DNA from: Tiliqua scincoides
Taxonomy: Eukaryota > Chordata > Lepidosauria > Squamata > Scincidae
Assembly (NCBI RefSeq): GCF_035046505.1
Contig: NC_089829.1
Location: forward strand, 29,211,460 to 29,275,459
DNA length: 64,000 bases
Direction of reading: 5' to 3'
Shown: positions 10,740 to 24,190 of the stretch, piece after piece
Position numbering within the stretch: the stretch's first letter is position 1
How the letters are laid out: each line of letters begins with the position of its first letter
The notes under the pieces: model-generated
Database searches by the model: none
The model's input: only the letters and a program-made list of their open reading frames with translations
What the model was told of the DNA's origin: nothing
Program-made: the position numbers and the translations under genes

Positions 10740-12020
10740 TTCACTTTCCAAATCGCTCCTCCTTTAGCTCCTTCCTTTTCTTCCTTGCAATCTTGGGCGT
10801 CTCTAGTTCCGAAAACTGCTTTTCGTGCAGCCTTGTAAACCTGTGTTCAGCACCAAAAGAGACGCCACCAATGCGGTTTGGGATCGAGTTATGAATGGGG
10901 CTATTGGTTGGGGACAGACAGCTGTGGGTTGACTCTATCGCCCATCGGGCAAGACAAGTGCCTGTTGCCCTCCTTCTCTGTCCTTCTCCACTGCCAAAGA
11001 GATCCAAGGTCGAAGGAAGGGGGGTGGTGGAGAGAGAAAGTCAGAGGAGGAGAAGCGTGCGCTCCGCTTTGCGGTGGGGACTTTTTGCTGCTCACCAGAT
11101 CTGGATTAAGAGGAGAGACTGTTGCGCGCTGAGAGAGCTGGCAGAGAACCGGAGGAAAGGGGGGGAGAAAGAGCAGGATCACTATCTCCTGTGATTATTT
11201 TATATTCATTATCCAACCGTTTCTATTTATAAAAAGCCCTTTCTGAGAAAGGGAGCTGGGGGCGGACTCTCTCCGGTTTGGATTCGGAGCCAAAGCGAAA
11301 TCTGGACCTTGAGCGCCCTCTACAGGTGTAAAAAGTCACACTTGCTTGGCTGATGCTTTTTTTACCCCCTCTGTGGGAAAGCCTTCCACCCTAACTCAAG
11401 CCTGGATGTTTTTCCTCGGGAGTAAGTCTTACTGGATGGCTCCAGGGCTGCCTATTCCTCAGCTCGTGAGCCCAAGGCTTGAGATCTCGGATTCCTTCTT
11501 TCTCTTAACAAGGCTGCCCTTTTAACAAGCCTAGAGTTTATTTACACTGGTTTTCTTATGGAGTGTGTGTTTTATTTTACTTTATTTTTAAAGGCTTCTT
11601 GATTATGTTGTTTAAAAATCTGATTCCCCCCCAAAAAGGGGGGGGGAAGGGAGAAAGAATAATTCTTAGTGAGAACCCAAATTCTTGTCCCATAGGATCT
11701 CTATGCGTCCCCAAGAAGTTTATTCCACTGAGTATTTGGGTATTGATTCTCTGCAGATGGGAATGGGGCGATGGGGCTAAGGACTCGTCCTTTCGCGGTG
11801 GAAATTCTCCCGTGGGCCACGTTCACAAGTGACGCATCGGACCGAAATCAAACACGGGGGTTCTCCCGGCGTCACTTGTGAGCGCGTCCTGAGATGAGCG
11901 CCTACAACGTGGGCTTTGGAGGGCTCTCTCGGGCTACTGTAGACTCGGGAGTAAGTGGAGTAAGCTAGTGCGGAGCCTGCGATCCTAGGTAGGCTTACTC
12001 GGGAGCAAGCGTGACTTGTC
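10740..12020. promoter_or_regulatory. CpG-rich patch downstream of IRX3
   Basis: CpG dinucleotides are much denser here than in the DNA on either side (for example GCGTGCGCTCCGC near 11056 and TTTCGCGGTGG near 11791). It contains a TATA-like TATTTATAAAAAGC near 11223, a CTCF-like motif (11312-11326), a 13-bp inverted repeat (11823-11881) and a degenerate palindromic repeat near 11945-12020. No conserved ORF was recognised. It could be an enhancer, an insulator or the promoter of a noncoding transcript. Confidence 0.4.
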
Positions 12021-12812
12021 TTGGGCCTTCACACGTTGCGATGCAGCTGTAGTGTCAGGACCACGTTTTGCCACAGTTGGAACTTGTTGAGAAGGTGGCA
12101 TTGGCCCAATGCCATTGGCTGGCATGTTTAGACGTGGTAGAATAATTTCCCTTTAAAAGAAGCCCTTTCATGCCCAATCAAGTTTCAATGGTTTGGAGAC
12201 TTGCTCCAGTTCTGGAGTGATGGTTGCAACAAGAACCTCAAAAGCAGATGCTTTTATGGGTCATGTGGAAGACCCATTTGAAGGGGGGGGGGTGAGAAGA
12301 TTTCCTTTTGATGAGCGTTCCTCCCCCCCCCCCAAAAAAAAACTTTAATTCCTTACTTAGAAAAAGGCTTTACCTACAAAAAGATTTACTTTTTGAAATT
12401 TTTATTATTAATTATTATTATTAATAATTCCATCTATGTACATAGTTCTTTTCAAAGCATGAATGACTGGTCTCTGCTCAGAGGGGCTTACAACTTACAC
12501 AACAGAGGAAGAGGAGGAAAATGGAGGCAGGAATAGATAGGGGGAAGGGTATGTGATTAAGTTAGGAATGGTACATGAGTATTAAGGGAGCTATTGCCAG
12601 ACGTTATGCAGGAAAGGGGGCAGTATTTTTAGAGAGCTAAGCTTTTTGGACTGTAAAAATGGGTGTTAAAATAAAGAGCTAGATGAGGGATGGAAGAGAG
12701 GGTCAGTAGGATCTTAGCTGAAGGTTAACTGCTCCCCCCCTCCCAATTTGGTTCTAATTGAAAAAATCTGCTAAGCCTTGCATGTGAATCCAAAGCTAAG
12801 GTCGCCAAAGGG

Positions 12813-12857
<45 letters not shown>

Positions 12858-14533
12858 CTCCATTTCCTTGGCGAAGTGTTGAAAATTGGCCAGCTTTGTA
12901 AGAGGTCAAACCGCTTAAAGTCATCTCAGTTCTACCTGCCAGTTTGAGAGTGCTGGAGAAGGGAGGGGGGGAGCTTTGCAACCTGAAAAGATTCATGGAT
13001 TTAGAAGGAGAGAGGAGAGAATAAAAAGGGGGGGGGGAGCTTTTTCCTGGAGTTGTCTTTGCCTATTAAGAAAATTAAAACAGGCACTTTCTGGTAACTC
13101 TGACCCCTTCTTGTTTTAGAATTCAGGAAGTTTAGCACTATCAAATTAAAACCATCCCACATATTCCACTGCCTCTTGCTCACTCCCCCTCCCCCTGTTT
13201 TCTTCTTTGGCAGTTAACTTCAAAAATTGGTCTTGGACAATTACGGAATATTAAAACAAATGGCAAATCAGGGCTGTAATGAGGTTGAGCCGAACCCTGC
13301 TAGATCTAAGGAAGCCAGGTCAGTGTCAACAGGACAGGGTTGCCAGATCAGAAATGGCTTAAATGGAAAGCATGAGAGAGCTGGTGGCTGCATGTGGTGG
13401 GGAGGGGGATGCGATGAGAGCAGGTTGGAAAACAGAACATGTTCTTCTGTTGGGCTCACCAGTTGTTTCAAGTGTTGTCCACTTTCAGAGCCAGGTGTCT
13501 TTCATCAGCCTGAGATGTTTAAACCAGCAGTGGTGTGAGAGTGTTGGTGGGCTACCTGTAATTTTAAAGTGAGGCTACTGTGGTTTGAAATGAGGAGCTT
13601 GGCTCTAAAGGTGGCCTTTCCTGCTTGCTGAAAGCTTCTTTGCCCATGGAAGGGATGTTTTGTGACTTAGCCAAAGAGTGTTGCTTGACATAGATGTCCC
13701 CCAATTCAAAAGATTTCCTTCCACAAAACTTGATGCAAGCGTTTCTCAAGAACTTGTTTAAGTCCCCTTAAGAGAGGTGTTTGAAAACAGCGTTTATTTT
13801 ACTGGTGTTAGAGGCTGTAATCCTGGCTTACTCATGGGAAACAAACACCTCTACCTATTAGGCTTTTTGTGCCACAGTCTATATGTCATGTTACTCACAG
13901 TGTACTGGAGTTCCCAAGATACTGTGGCACGGCATAGGGAGACACCATCGACTAGGCCCTGTGCGCAAGTTCACAGACCGATTTCATGGTAAACACCAAT
14001 AGGTCTGTCGCCTGAGTCATTTTATCCTTCAGTTCCCTGTTCTTTGGGTTCAAAGCAGGCGGTTTTAACATTTGGTGCTTACCGCAGGGCTACCACTAAA
14101 AATGGCAATCCTGTGTTGGACCCTAGACCGCTATTTAGACCACGGCCCCACATTTGCTCTTGATGGCTTCTGGTTTTGGTGGCAGCTTCATGTTTCTTAT
14201 GATATGTAGCTATGCCTCCCAAGTGCCCTTGAATCTCTTTGGTGCTCTCTGAGTACATGTATGAATGTTATTCATGCAGGATAGAAAGTGGAAGAAAAAC
14301 CCCTGTCAAACTGAATGGACCATCCAGCTAATATAAGTTCTACCAGAGAACTCAAGAAGACTGGAAGTGTCTTGTGCAAAACTTTTAGGTTAGGCCATCT
14401 GTGTGATGGCTTCATGGTTGGGCTGAATTGTGTCCGTACAGCCACTAAAGGGCACCAGGCCCTAGAAGAAAATAAGAGGGACCATTGGCTGTGCACCAGG
14501 TGTGAGATCTAATAGGATAAACCCTAGAATATG
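12021..14533. other. Intergenic, no gene recognised
   Basis: Mixed unique sequence with poly-G runs, an ATT-rich patch (12405-12430) and a (GA)n tract. Open frames are short and match nothing I know. A CTCF-like motif lies at 14442-14456. Confidence 0.5.
12816..12854. repeat. (GA)n microsatellite
   Basis: About 19 GA units. Confidence 0.95.
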
Positions 14534-14541
14534 ATCTAGAA

Positions 14542-14962
14542 CAGTGGTTCCCAAACTGTGGGTCAGGACTCACTGGTGGGTCACGAGCTGCTTTTTCATG
14601 GATCTCCAAAGGATGATGGAAAGAGCAGATAACTTATTGCATCAAATCCTGAGGCTATTAAAAATCTGATACTATAGCTGCTAAGTAGCCTGCAAAGAGC
14701 TCAGCTCCTGCAGTTTGCAAGATAGCTGCTAATTGCCCTGCAAAGAGCTTGGCTCCTGCAGTTTGCAGCGAATTCAGCTCCTGCAGTTTGCAAGCTTGTG
14801 TAAATACAGGGAGATCAATGTTTCTGATTATTATTTACTAGTTAATAAATAAACCATTTTTCTAGATTTCCTTTTTTTAAAAGTCTGATAAACCTAGGTG
14901 GGTCCCAATAGAGTGTTGTTTTAAAAAGTGGATCCTGGTGCTAAAAAGTTTGGGAACCATTG
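14542..14962 (+). mobile_element. Non-autonomous hAT element, family A, copy 1
   Basis: Starts CAGTGGTTCCCAAACTGTGG and ends TTTGGGAACCATTG, an inverted copy of the start. The 8-bp flanks ATCTAGAA are identical on both sides (14534-14541 and 14963-14970), the hAT hallmark. Inside, the unit GCTCCTGCAGTTTGCA occurs three times. No transposase frame is present. Confidence 0.93.
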
Positions 14963-14987
14963 ATCTAGAACCATCTGCAAGACACAG

Positions 14988-15127
14988 ACAACCGGAATGG
15001 TGTAGTGGCTCTGGGGTTAGGCATGTTCATCTAGGTGAGAGTAGGAAAGACACCCCATGACGACTGTCAGCAGGTGACACTGAGCTAGGTGGACTGGTGA
15101 CTTGTAAGGCAGCTTCCTGTGTTCAGA
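14988..15127 (+). mobile_element. tRNA-derived SINE, partial
   Basis: GGTGTAGTGGCT resembles a Pol III A box. Downstream text such as GACACTGAGCTAGGTGGACT and AAGGCAGCTTCCTGTGTTCA matches the 3' part of common squamate SINEs as I recall them. The B box is poor, so the copy is old or rearranged. Confidence 0.55.
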
Positions 15128-15437
15128 GTTTGTAAGCCCTGTTCAGACCCCATATTTGTGATGACTGAATATGCATAGATCCACATGTTGGGGTTACACT
15201 TCGTATCCCTGCTCCAACATCCTTGTATTCATCACAATTTCTTGACAGAATGTGCCTTTACACACTGGATGGAGGCTACATATATGCCTGAGATGGCCAA
15301 ATTATGGCCCCCAAGATACATTCAGTCCTCCAACAAAAAATGAGTGGCTCATGGAAATATGTTGACTGAGCCCTTTTTTTTTGCATCACAATTAACATAA
15401 AAGGTAAATAAAAATTTTCAGGCATTATAATTTATTG

Positions 15438-15834
15438 CAGTGGTTCCCAAACATTTTAGCACTGGGACCCAGTTTTTAAAATGACACTCTATCTGGACCC
15501 ACCTAGGTTTATGAGACCTTAAAAAAAAAAAAAAAGATGAACTAGAAAGAAATTATTTATTTACAAGAAATAACAACCCTCCAAAAGATGCTCAAACTTT
15601 TAGCTCCCTATATTTACACATGCTTGCAAACTGCAGGAGTTGAGTTATTTGCAGGGCAGTTAGCAGCTATATGATTTTTGAATAGCCTCAGGGCTTGTGG
15701 TAATTAGTTCTGATCTTTCCATCACCTGTAATTTCATCAGAGGCTCTGCTCAGCTGCTCTACCAAAATGGAATCTACCAAAAATTGGGTTGCGACCCACC
15801 AGTGGGGTCCTGACCCACAGTTTGGGAACCACTG
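15438..15834 (-). mobile_element. Non-autonomous hAT element, family A, copy 2
   Basis: Begins CAGTGGTTCCCAAACATTTT and ends CAGTTTGGGAACCACTG, flanked by perfect ATTTATTG duplications (15430-15437 and 15835-15842). It is the reverse orientation of copy 1, 475 bases away. It holds one GCAAACTGCAGGAG unit where copy 1 has three. Confidence 0.93.
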
Positions 15835-15842
15835 ATTTATTG

Positions 15843-16474
15843 GGTATAAACTGAGAGTCCACTGGATTAAAACATAAGTTTAGTGCTCATGGTGAGTAAA
15901 TATATTAAAGAATTTAAATGCTTCTTAAATGTTGTGGCTCTCAAATATCTCTTGCCGCTCTCAACCATCTGAAGTTTGGTTGGCCAAACTTGAAGATGCA
16001 AGTTTGGCCACCCCAGGTATAGAACATTTGAAAGACCTATCCAGAACTTATGATGGAGAAATATGTTATTTTTGAACAAGTCTCTTGACTTGAAGAGAGC
16101 AAGAAAGGACACAGGAAAGGGACGGAGTTTTGAAACATAAAGGTGCTTTCGGTGTTGCAACTTTTTACAGAATTGCGTGGAAATACCTTGCTCAGAGGAG
16201 TCATGGTAGGTTTCCCCACCTCTGCAGCTGCCTCGCTTCCTGAACTGACAAGGCTGTCGGGTGGTTGGAGTTAACACAGAGTTAAAAGTACCAGCGCACT
16301 GGAGCACCCAGGGTGACATGCTTCAAGTTTAGACAGTGTAAGTTATGCAAATGCAAGAAGGGTGTGCGGTATTGACATTTTGAGGTCACGGTGATAGGAA
16401 TGTATTATTTATAGGCCTGGTGTTGCAGGAGGCCGATAAACTGCATTTGCAATCCTCAAGGTTTGCAATGCTAG

Positions 16475-16558
<84 letters not shown>

Positions 16559-16893
16559 TTTATTTTATTTATTTTTGAGATGCACATTAGTGGTGTGAGG
16601 GTCATAACTGAAGGTCTGTATTGACGTCGCCCTTTCTGGAAAGGCTGGTTCTACACACAGATGAGGGCCAGCTGATAAAGTAAAAAAATTATTTATTTTG
16701 CAGGGAGGATACTACTTCACCTTCTTTTCCAGATAGCAAGAATATCCTAGGAAAGGAGGGTTTTTTTTCTTCTTGCCCCTCTGGATTTTCTCCACTCCTG
16801 GGGAAAAAAAAATCCATTAAAGACAATGAGTTCTTTCCAACTCCCCCCACTTGACCAGTAGGGGAAGGTAATGTCCACAATGCAGTCCTAATG
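15843..16893. other. Intergenic, no gene recognised
   Basis: Unique sequence with a long ATT tract listed separately. Nothing coding was seen. Confidence 0.5.
16476..16575. repeat. (ATT)n(ATTT)n microsatellite
   Basis: About 22 ATT units passing into ATTT units, roughly 100 bases. Confidence 0.95.
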
Positions 16894-17114
16894 CAGTGTT
16901 TCTCAAACTGTGGGATTATAACTGTTATTGTAACCTTTTAATTTACTTAATTGATTTAATTTGATGTTCTCATATGGGGGGGTGTTAAATTTTTCCTACT
17001 TGATGATGTCATTTCTGGCCATGACATCCCTTCCATGACATCACTTCCAGTGGGTCCAACAGATTGGCATTCTAAAAGAGTAGGTCCTGGTGCTAAAAAG
17101 TTTGAGAACCACTC
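16894..17114 (+). mobile_element. hAT element related to family A, aged
   Basis: Starts CAGTGTTTCTCAAACTGTGG and ends GTGCTAAAAAGTTTGAGAAC then CACTC. The flanks TCCTAATG and CCCTAAGG match at six of eight bases, so the insertion is older than copies 1 and 2. The interior differs and includes a TGATGTCATTTC segment. Confidence 0.7.
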
Positions 17115-17480
17115 CCCTAAGGCAATGGACTACAGCTATGGTCCAATCTACATTTGTGTAACAGTGAAATCCATTGAGCTTTGAAAGCCTTACTTCTGAG
17201 TAAACCTCTGTAGCCTTGTGCTTGTAATAGCTCTGTAGGTTCTTCGCTTCATTCTGTAAAACAACCCACATAAATATTAGCAGACATCTTCAATGAACTT
17301 CCTCACTCCTGCTCCATTTCTGCAGTTTTGTCTTCTTTGGGGTGGGGATCATTTTGTTGCTGAGAATCACAGAGACAGAATTCAAGCTGAGCCTCTGACT
17401 CTTCAGTCCTTCTGGATCTCTGTGATGGTTTTTGAAAGCCTCAATGGAAAACTCAGAGAAGGATCTGCAAAAAGAAATTT

Positions 17481-17655
17481 TTATTTTATTTTATTTTTTA
17501 TTTTTCATATTTTTATACTGCCCTTCCTCCGAAGAGCTAAGGGCGGTTTTACACAGCTGCTCCTCCCCTCCTTCTTGTCCTCACAACAACCCTGTGAGAT
17601 AGGTGAGGCTGAGAGAAAGTGACTGGCCCAAGGTCACCCAGGAAGGTGATGGGAA
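17481..17655 (-). mobile_element. tRNA-type SINE, 3' part, reverse strand
   Basis: Contains CAACCCTGTGAGATAGGTGA, GGCTGAGAGAAAGTGACTGG and CCCAAGGTCACCCAGG, the reverse complement of the body of a common squamate SINE. It is the same family as 21961-22172. The head with the A and B boxes is missing. Confidence 0.75.
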
Positions 17656-17715
17656 AGAGCCCTGTTTAATGATCCTGGGGAACCTATCCAGCCCAGTATT
17701 GCCTACTCTGAATGG

Positions 17716-20319
<2,604 letters not shown>

Positions 20320-20520
20320 GGAGCATGATTGTGATCAGGATTTTAATAGATGTTGCAAACCAACAATATTCAATTCTAATAAAGGATAGGAGCACCTCCA
20401 ACCGTATTACCGAGGAAGTCGCAGCTAATCAAGCGATTTTCAAAGCCTTATCTCCCCTGTTAACAAACAGCTATAAGAAAATTAAGGCTTATAGCCTGAT
20501 TGCTTTTTAATCTAAGAAAA
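20320..20520. promoter_or_regulatory. Candidate conserved noncoding element
   Basis: Unique AT-rich DNA free of recognisable repeats, with homeodomain-type cores such as GCTAATCAAGCGATTT and CTGTTAACAAACAG. IRX clusters are known for many conserved enhancers. The call rests only on texture and motifs; alignment to other vertebrates would decide it. Confidence 0.3.
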
Positions 20521-21687
20521 ACCAATAAAGATATCAGAGGTTCTTTATACCCAAGTATTTGAATGCAGAACAGAATAACGAGGTCCTTTTAACTAAGATT
20601 CTCTCTCATACACACACTCTACAGGGATGTTAATCCTTCCCTTTAAAAGAAACCTTCCAAAAGTCATATTCCATAGCCTGGTGGAAGAAGAAATATTTAA
20701 TTTTTTTTTTTTTAATGGAGGACCGTCTTTGGAGAATACTGCCAAGACCAAATTGCTTTTATTAAACGCTGAATGGGCAACGGGTGTGCTCACAATGGCT
20801 GCCTCCTAACAATGTATGTCCAACTGGCCTCCTTAACTATGCAGCAAATGGAGGATATTAAACAACATTTTGCTTTAAGGTACACTGGGGCCATTTCCAT
20901 TAGGACAGGGTGTCATTCATTTATTCACATGTTAAGTGAATGTCCTTGTGGCTAATGAGTAATAATCAACAGTGACTCCACTTCATTCCTTCGCTCCCAG
21001 CAATGTTAAAGACTCTGATGGAGGCCGCTTTGCTGACACCCACTAGAGAATATGGTTTAAAAAGTGCTAAAGGACATTTTCTGCAGAGGAAGGGAAAGAA
21101 GCCACACACAAACACACAGAAGGAAATGGCCCGTTATTGCAATCTATCTTCTTTTATTAGGCTTGGCACTTAGGAATAATGTCTGTGGTCTGCACTGGGA
21201 TGGCTTCCACTAGTGAGGAGTGGTCTGCTAGCCTGCACAACGGTTTGGTTTAAAAGATTTGTTTGGTTTAAAAGATTTGTATGCCACTTTTCTGTTAAAA
21301 TAGCCACAGCAGTTTACAGTGGAGAGTCCCCTGAAAACAAGCAAGAAAACAATCCAACAATAAAAAATTTAAACCATGCTAGTCACAGGGTACAGCGTAC
21401 AATTGGATGAAAACAGATCAGCCAGAGCAGCCACCAATTACCCACTAAATTCTTGGATAATAAAAAATGTCTTAACCTGTTATGGTGCTAGTTTTTGATC
21501 TGCTTGGGAAAAATGCACCATGGAGCATCACCCCTGAAAAATCCATTTCCTGCACACATTTGATCTCAAGGGGTGGGTCTGTGTGCCAGGTTTGCCTCCT
21601 CCAAAACAGAGATAGGATGACTGCGGTTTTCAGTGCTCTTGTAACAATGTAGGGCAGGCAAGATGACAGGAGGTGGTACCTTATGTA
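20521..21687. other. Intergenic, no gene recognised
   Basis: Unique sequence. A short tandem duplication of TTGGTTTAAAAGATTT lies near 21244-21279. No conserved protein is recognisable. Confidence 0.45.
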
Positions 21688-21898
21688 CAGGATGGACCTC
21701 CATATCCATGGGGGATCTGTTCCTGCTGATACCGGTAATGGAATCTATGGGTGTGTCCAAAAGGACCTCTGGACATGACTGAAAGTGCCTTCCAGTTGCA
21801 TTCTCAAGGTCCTCTATGGGTTCTCCAAGACACAGGTTCGGAATCCACAATGGGTCAAATTCATGGGTTCCAAATCCACAGATAAAGAGGACCAACTG
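21688..21898. mobile_element. Tigger-like (Tc1/mariner) MITE, copy 1
   Basis: CAGGATGGACCTCCATATCC at the left and AAAGAGGACCAACTG at the right are inverted, bounded on each side by TA. The body repeats the 'tatccatggg...ggttcggaatccacaa' theme of Tigger-type elements. No transposase frame. Confidence 0.8.
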
Positions 21899-21960
21899 TA
21901 ACCTGGTTCTAAGCTGTTTTTGTTCCAATATTCAACTTTGATAACAAGAGCAACAACATA

Positions 21961-22172
21961 TTTATTTTTTGTTTATTTTTCACATTTTTGTACTGCCCTT
22001 CCTTCAAGGAGCTCAGGCTGGTGCAAATGGTTCCTTTTATCACCACAACAACCCTGTAAGGTAGATGAGGCTGAGAGAGAGTGACTGGCCCAAGGTCATC
22101 CATGAAGTGTCATGGCTGAGGGGATTCGAACCTGGAACTTCCAGGTCTAACTCCTAAACTACACCGTCCTGG
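21961..22172 (-). mobile_element. tRNA-derived SINE, near full length
   Basis: Read on the reverse strand it has an A-box-like TGTAGTTTAGGAGT and a B box GGTTCGAATCC (22119-22129). The body GGCCAGTCACTCTCTCTCAG and GGTTGTTGTGGTG follows, then a T/A-rich end. Same family as 17481-17655 and 59547-59704. Confidence 0.85.
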
Positions 22173-22289
22173 GCCTCCTGTGATATGGAGCTGTGCGACT
22201 TCATGAGACTTTGTGCAAAATAAATCCTGGACAATGATTGATTTTTCTTTCTTTTTTTTAACTGCAAAAATATTTTAAAATGAAATCTA

Positions 22290-22840
22290 GTTTGAGACAT
22301 CTTTCAGAACGGAAAGTAACTTCTGCTGCCACTTAATGAATCTGTTTTATCGCCGCCTCCTCAACCATTTAAGCGGGTTAATAAATGATGTTAATATGCT
22401 CTATATAATATATCTAGATGCAGTTTTGCTCTCTTGCTTAGTTGGGGGCGGGCTGCCACCGAGTTGCCTTTTGCGTCAGCTTCCAAAAGTCTGGAAAGGG
22501 TGTAAATGAATCATTTCTTTGCCGTGATTAAGCTTAAAGTTAGAAATAAAATATGTCAATCAATCGGGCTGGAAATGTTCCTGCTGTCTAAGACGGTTAT
22601 GCAAAGCACTCCAACGAGCAGAGCTACAATCAATTAGGTCAAGGAAAGTGATGGCACTCGGAGCCATCAATGGGTGTCACTCGAATTCCTCATTATTTTT
22701 AGCACCGGTGGAAATGCATGTCAGTAGGCCAGCTCGCGAAGAGGGGAATACAATTACTTACGAGCGACGCATCCAGCTCAAGCTTCTGCCGCATTAACAT
22801 CTCAAAATTAAATTTTATTTTCAAGCAAAACAGCCAAGGT
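22290..22840. promoter_or_regulatory. Candidate conserved noncoding element (strongest)
   Basis: About 550 bases of repeat-free, high-complexity DNA with dense homeodomain and PBX/MEIS-like words: GGGTTAATAAATGATG, CCGTGATTAAGC, TGTCAATCAATCGGG, CTACAATCAATTAGGTC. No frame is conserved. Its texture is typical of developmental enhancers. I could not test conservation. Confidence 0.4.
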
Positions 22841-23249
22841 GGAGGATGTAGCAAGGGGAAGAAAAAAAAAAACTTGGTGGGGGGGTGGTGGTGCTGGAGA
22901 TGAAACGCCTTCCCTTCCATATGGCCACGCCACCAGTCACCATGCAGAAGTCCTTGGTAATGATGAGGGTAACTATACCTAAACAACCGGATAATTGCCA
23001 CACTTAATCTATGCCTGCCTGCATAAATAAGATGAGCAGCCACCAAATGCTTCTGGGAAGGAAGAACAGGACTGCATAAGCTATGGGAATGCAAAGTGTG
23101 GCAAGACTCTAAACAGGAGTGTGACAGAAAAGTGAGAGGAAATGCAAACCTATCTCATACTAGATCTCGGCATGACCCATCGAAGTGGAGGGATTGTCTA
23201 CTCTTCGCACAACTTGCAGAATTCACTACTGAAGAAATTGTGATGGCCT

Positions 23250-23407
23250 ATGGTGGTTCCCCAACTGTGAGCTGAGCCACGGAAACCAACCTAGGGAGTC
23301 ATGGAATTGTCATGAAATGTATAGGATTGTAGCCCTAATGGGGAGCCTTGCCCAGTGGCCTTGTGGGTCAAGGGAGCTGCCAGTTGAAAAAGTTTGGGAA
23401 CCACTGG
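23250..23407. mobile_element. Possible small hAT element
   Basis: GGTGGTTCCCCAACTGTGAG at the left and AAAAAGTTTGGGAACCACTG at the right are inverted. The expected 8-bp flanking repeats are not convincing. Confidence 0.5.
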
Positions 23408-23464
23408 CTCAGACTGTATTTGATAGAAGTAGACAAATATGCAGAGGATATGTCTATGAACAGC

Positions 23465-23662
23465 TATAAGATAACATGTAATGGTGCTTAGACTGAATCA
23501 GGCCACTGGTTCATCTTAGATCAATATTGTCTCCATTGATTGGTAGCAGCTCTCCAGGGCTGCAAATGAGACTCTGTCCCAGTCCTATCTGAAGATGCCA
23601 AACATTGGACCTTTTGCATGCAAAATGGGTGCTCTATAACCGAGCTAGGCCCTCCATTGCCT
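23465..23662 (-). mobile_element. tRNA-headed SINE, reverse strand
   Basis: Read in reverse: GAGGGCCTAGCTCGGTTATA, then CATTTTGCATGCAAAAGG and the later body ending in GAACCAGTGGCCTGATTCAG. It matches the family seen forward at 60184-60340. Confidence 0.7.
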
Positions 23663-23738
23663 AAGAGCTAATCTTTTAAAGCCCTCAATGGCCTAGGTCG
23701 AAGGATACCTTGAAAACAACTCCTTCCTTATGAGAGCC

Positions 23739-23818
23739 CAATCCTAAGCGTGTCTACTCAGAAGTGAGTCCCATTGTAGTCAATGGGGCTTACTCCCAGG
23801 AAAGTGTGGATAGGATTG
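23739..23818 (-). repeat. Palindromic CAATCCTA repeat, best-preserved copy
   Basis: Left arm CAATCCTAAGCGTGTCTACT..GAGTCCCATTG. Right arm CAATGGGGCTTACTCCCAGG..GTGTGGATAGGATTG. The 38-base arms pair along nearly their whole length around a four-base centre, so this 80-bp copy is the best model of the family. Confidence 0.92.
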
Positions 23819-23825
23819 TAGTCTG

Positions 23826-24190
23826 ATTTATTAAAGTTGCACCATAGGCCCAGCTTTGTGTTCTATTGCCATGAGAAATACCTTGAACAGGCACAGAAGC
23901 GAGGGCCTTTTCTGTGGTGGCACCAAAATCATGGAACGCCTGAGAGACCCACCAGAAACCTTTGCTCACCTATGTTTTGTCAGGCACTTGTATTAGTCGC
24001 ACTAGAATCTGATGCATTAGAATCTGATGCATTTATAGTAGCACTGGAAATTTACAGATTAGGATTGATGCTACTGCAAGTCTTTTACTCCATATATTTT
24101 TATTTTGTATATTTAAACCATGACTTTATTGAAGCCTTGGTTTTATAGATCTATTTTTAAATAGGTGGGTAACAGCTTTAAATATCATTT
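23826..24190 (+). mobile_element. LINE fragment (L2/CR1-type C-terminal region)
   Basis: Around 23899-23937 one frame reads ARAFSVVAPKSWN, the motif near the end of L2-like ORF2 proteins. The surrounding DNA is AT-rich and broken in frame. It contains a direct duplication of AGAATCTGATGCATT near 24005. Confidence 0.6.
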
